NCBI GenBank assembly: GCA_025453415.1
Contig: JALOQL010000071.1
Location: 1-5,567, forward strand
Reading direction: 5' to 3'
Origin: Minisyncoccota bacterium
GTDB taxonomy: Bacteria; Patescibacteriota; Minisyncoccia; Minisyncoccales; UBA5738
Length of the DNA: 5,567 nt
Shown: positions 5,402 to 5,567 of the stretch, piece after piece
Numbering within the stretch: position 1 is the stretch's first letter
Layout of the letters: every line of letters begins with the position of its first letter
Position numbers and translations under genes: made by a program
The notes under the pieces: generated by a model
What the model saw: only the letters and a program-made list of their open reading frames with translations
The model's database searches: none
What the model was told of the DNA's origin: nothing

Positions 5402-5428
5402 TAATCTTAAATCTTAAATCATAAATCT
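5402..5428. repeat. Right inverted repeat made of 7-base units
   Basis: Heptads of the TTAAATC type (plus-strand reading) are the reverse complement of the left repeat at 4985-5011, with two mismatches in 27. The repeat begins four bases after the stop of the four-helix-bundle gene and ends immediately before the ATG at 5429 of the next gene, leaving that gene no room for a ribosome binding site. Confidence 0.9.
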
Positions 5429-5567
5429 ATGAATTCATTAATTAAATTCATTTTCACGATTCTGGGAGGCGGATTCGTCGGTTTCGGCCTGGGTATCATG
5501 GCGCACAAAAACGGCTTGCTTTCGGCGGGTCATTTCGAGATTGCAATTGTCATGAGCCTGATCGCGG
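5429..5567 (+). CDS. Membrane protein, N-terminal part (runs off the right edge)
   Basis: The ATG at 5429-5431 opens a frame of 46 codons to the edge. A first membrane helix with a glycine-rich stretch (LIKFIFTILGGGFVGFGLGI, residues 4-23) is followed by a short polar loop (MAHKNGLLSAGHFE) and the start of a second hydrophobic helix (IAIVMSLIA). Gly-rich packing in helix 1 suggests a small multi-helix membrane protein; I do not recognise the family. The ATG directly abuts the right inverted repeat, so the gene's own leader is either absent or was displaced. Its base composition returns to the GC-richer style of the helicase. Confidence 0.65.
   Translation, partial: MNSLIKFIFTILGGGFVGFGLGIMAHKNGLLSAGHFEIAIVMSLIA

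Larger units (their letters stand above)
4979..5428 (+). mobile_element. Putative inverted-repeat-bounded S23 cassette (IVS-like)
   Basis: The unit consists of the left heptad repeat, the four-helix-bundle gene filling almost all of the interior, and the right repeat. It is markedly more AT-rich than the genes on both sides. S23-family genes are known from intervening sequences inserted in 23S rRNA genes (for example in Leptospira and Coxiella), which are bounded by inverted repeats and cut out of the rRNA by RNase III. Here the same layout sits between two protein genes. No transposase, no target-site duplication and no empty site can be seen in the window, so mobility is inference. Confidence 0.4.

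Overview
The window is a 5.6-kb stretch of bacterial DNA. Its main body looks like a Candidate Phyla Radiation (Patescibacteria, probably Parcubacteria-grade) genome. The clues are a one-piece UvrD-type helicase fused to a RecB-type nuclease and a four-helix-bundle (S23 family) protein whose wording I associate with that group. There are also short secreted proteins of no recognisable family, few Shine-Dalgarno sites, and very compact promoters. This assignment is inference from protein style, not from a search.

Layout, left to right. Bases 1-183 hold, on the minus strand, the first 61 codons of an ATP synthase subunit b (AtpF) of a style I associate with Verrucomicrobia-like bacteria. About 30 bases later a plus-strand NifU/IscU-type Fe-S scaffold gene begins abruptly without its usual N-terminus, so a join or rearrangement near 184-212 is likely. 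A perfect two-way terminator (624-657) closes the NifU gene and the convergent neighbour. Bases 657-2063 carry three small minus-strand genes for exported or membrane-anchored proteins, each with its own promoter placed so close to the start codon that the transcript has almost no leader. Two of the three are built alike: the same perfect TTGACA-18-TATAAT promoter in front, and a shared 3' element plus terminator-like hairpin behind. The gene nearest the helicase may carry a frameshift.

Bases 2102-4927 are a 941-residue UvrD/PcrA-like helicase with a C-terminal Fe-S PD-(D/E)XK nuclease. All core motifs look intact, and it is probably a DNA end-processing or recombination enzyme. It is followed by an AT-rich four-helix-bundle gene (5005-5397) sitting inside nearly perfect inverted repeats made of 7-base units (4985-5011 and 5402-5428). 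The right repeat ends exactly at the start codon of the next gene, a membrane protein that runs out of the window. The repeat-gene-repeat unit resembles the intervening sequences that carry S23 genes in some 23S rRNAs, but here it lies between protein genes. It is the best candidate for an undescribed element.

Functional links are limited. The NifU-type scaffold could supply the cluster that the helicase-nuclease's four cysteines suggest it needs. The three secreted proteins look like surface components unrelated to DNA repair.
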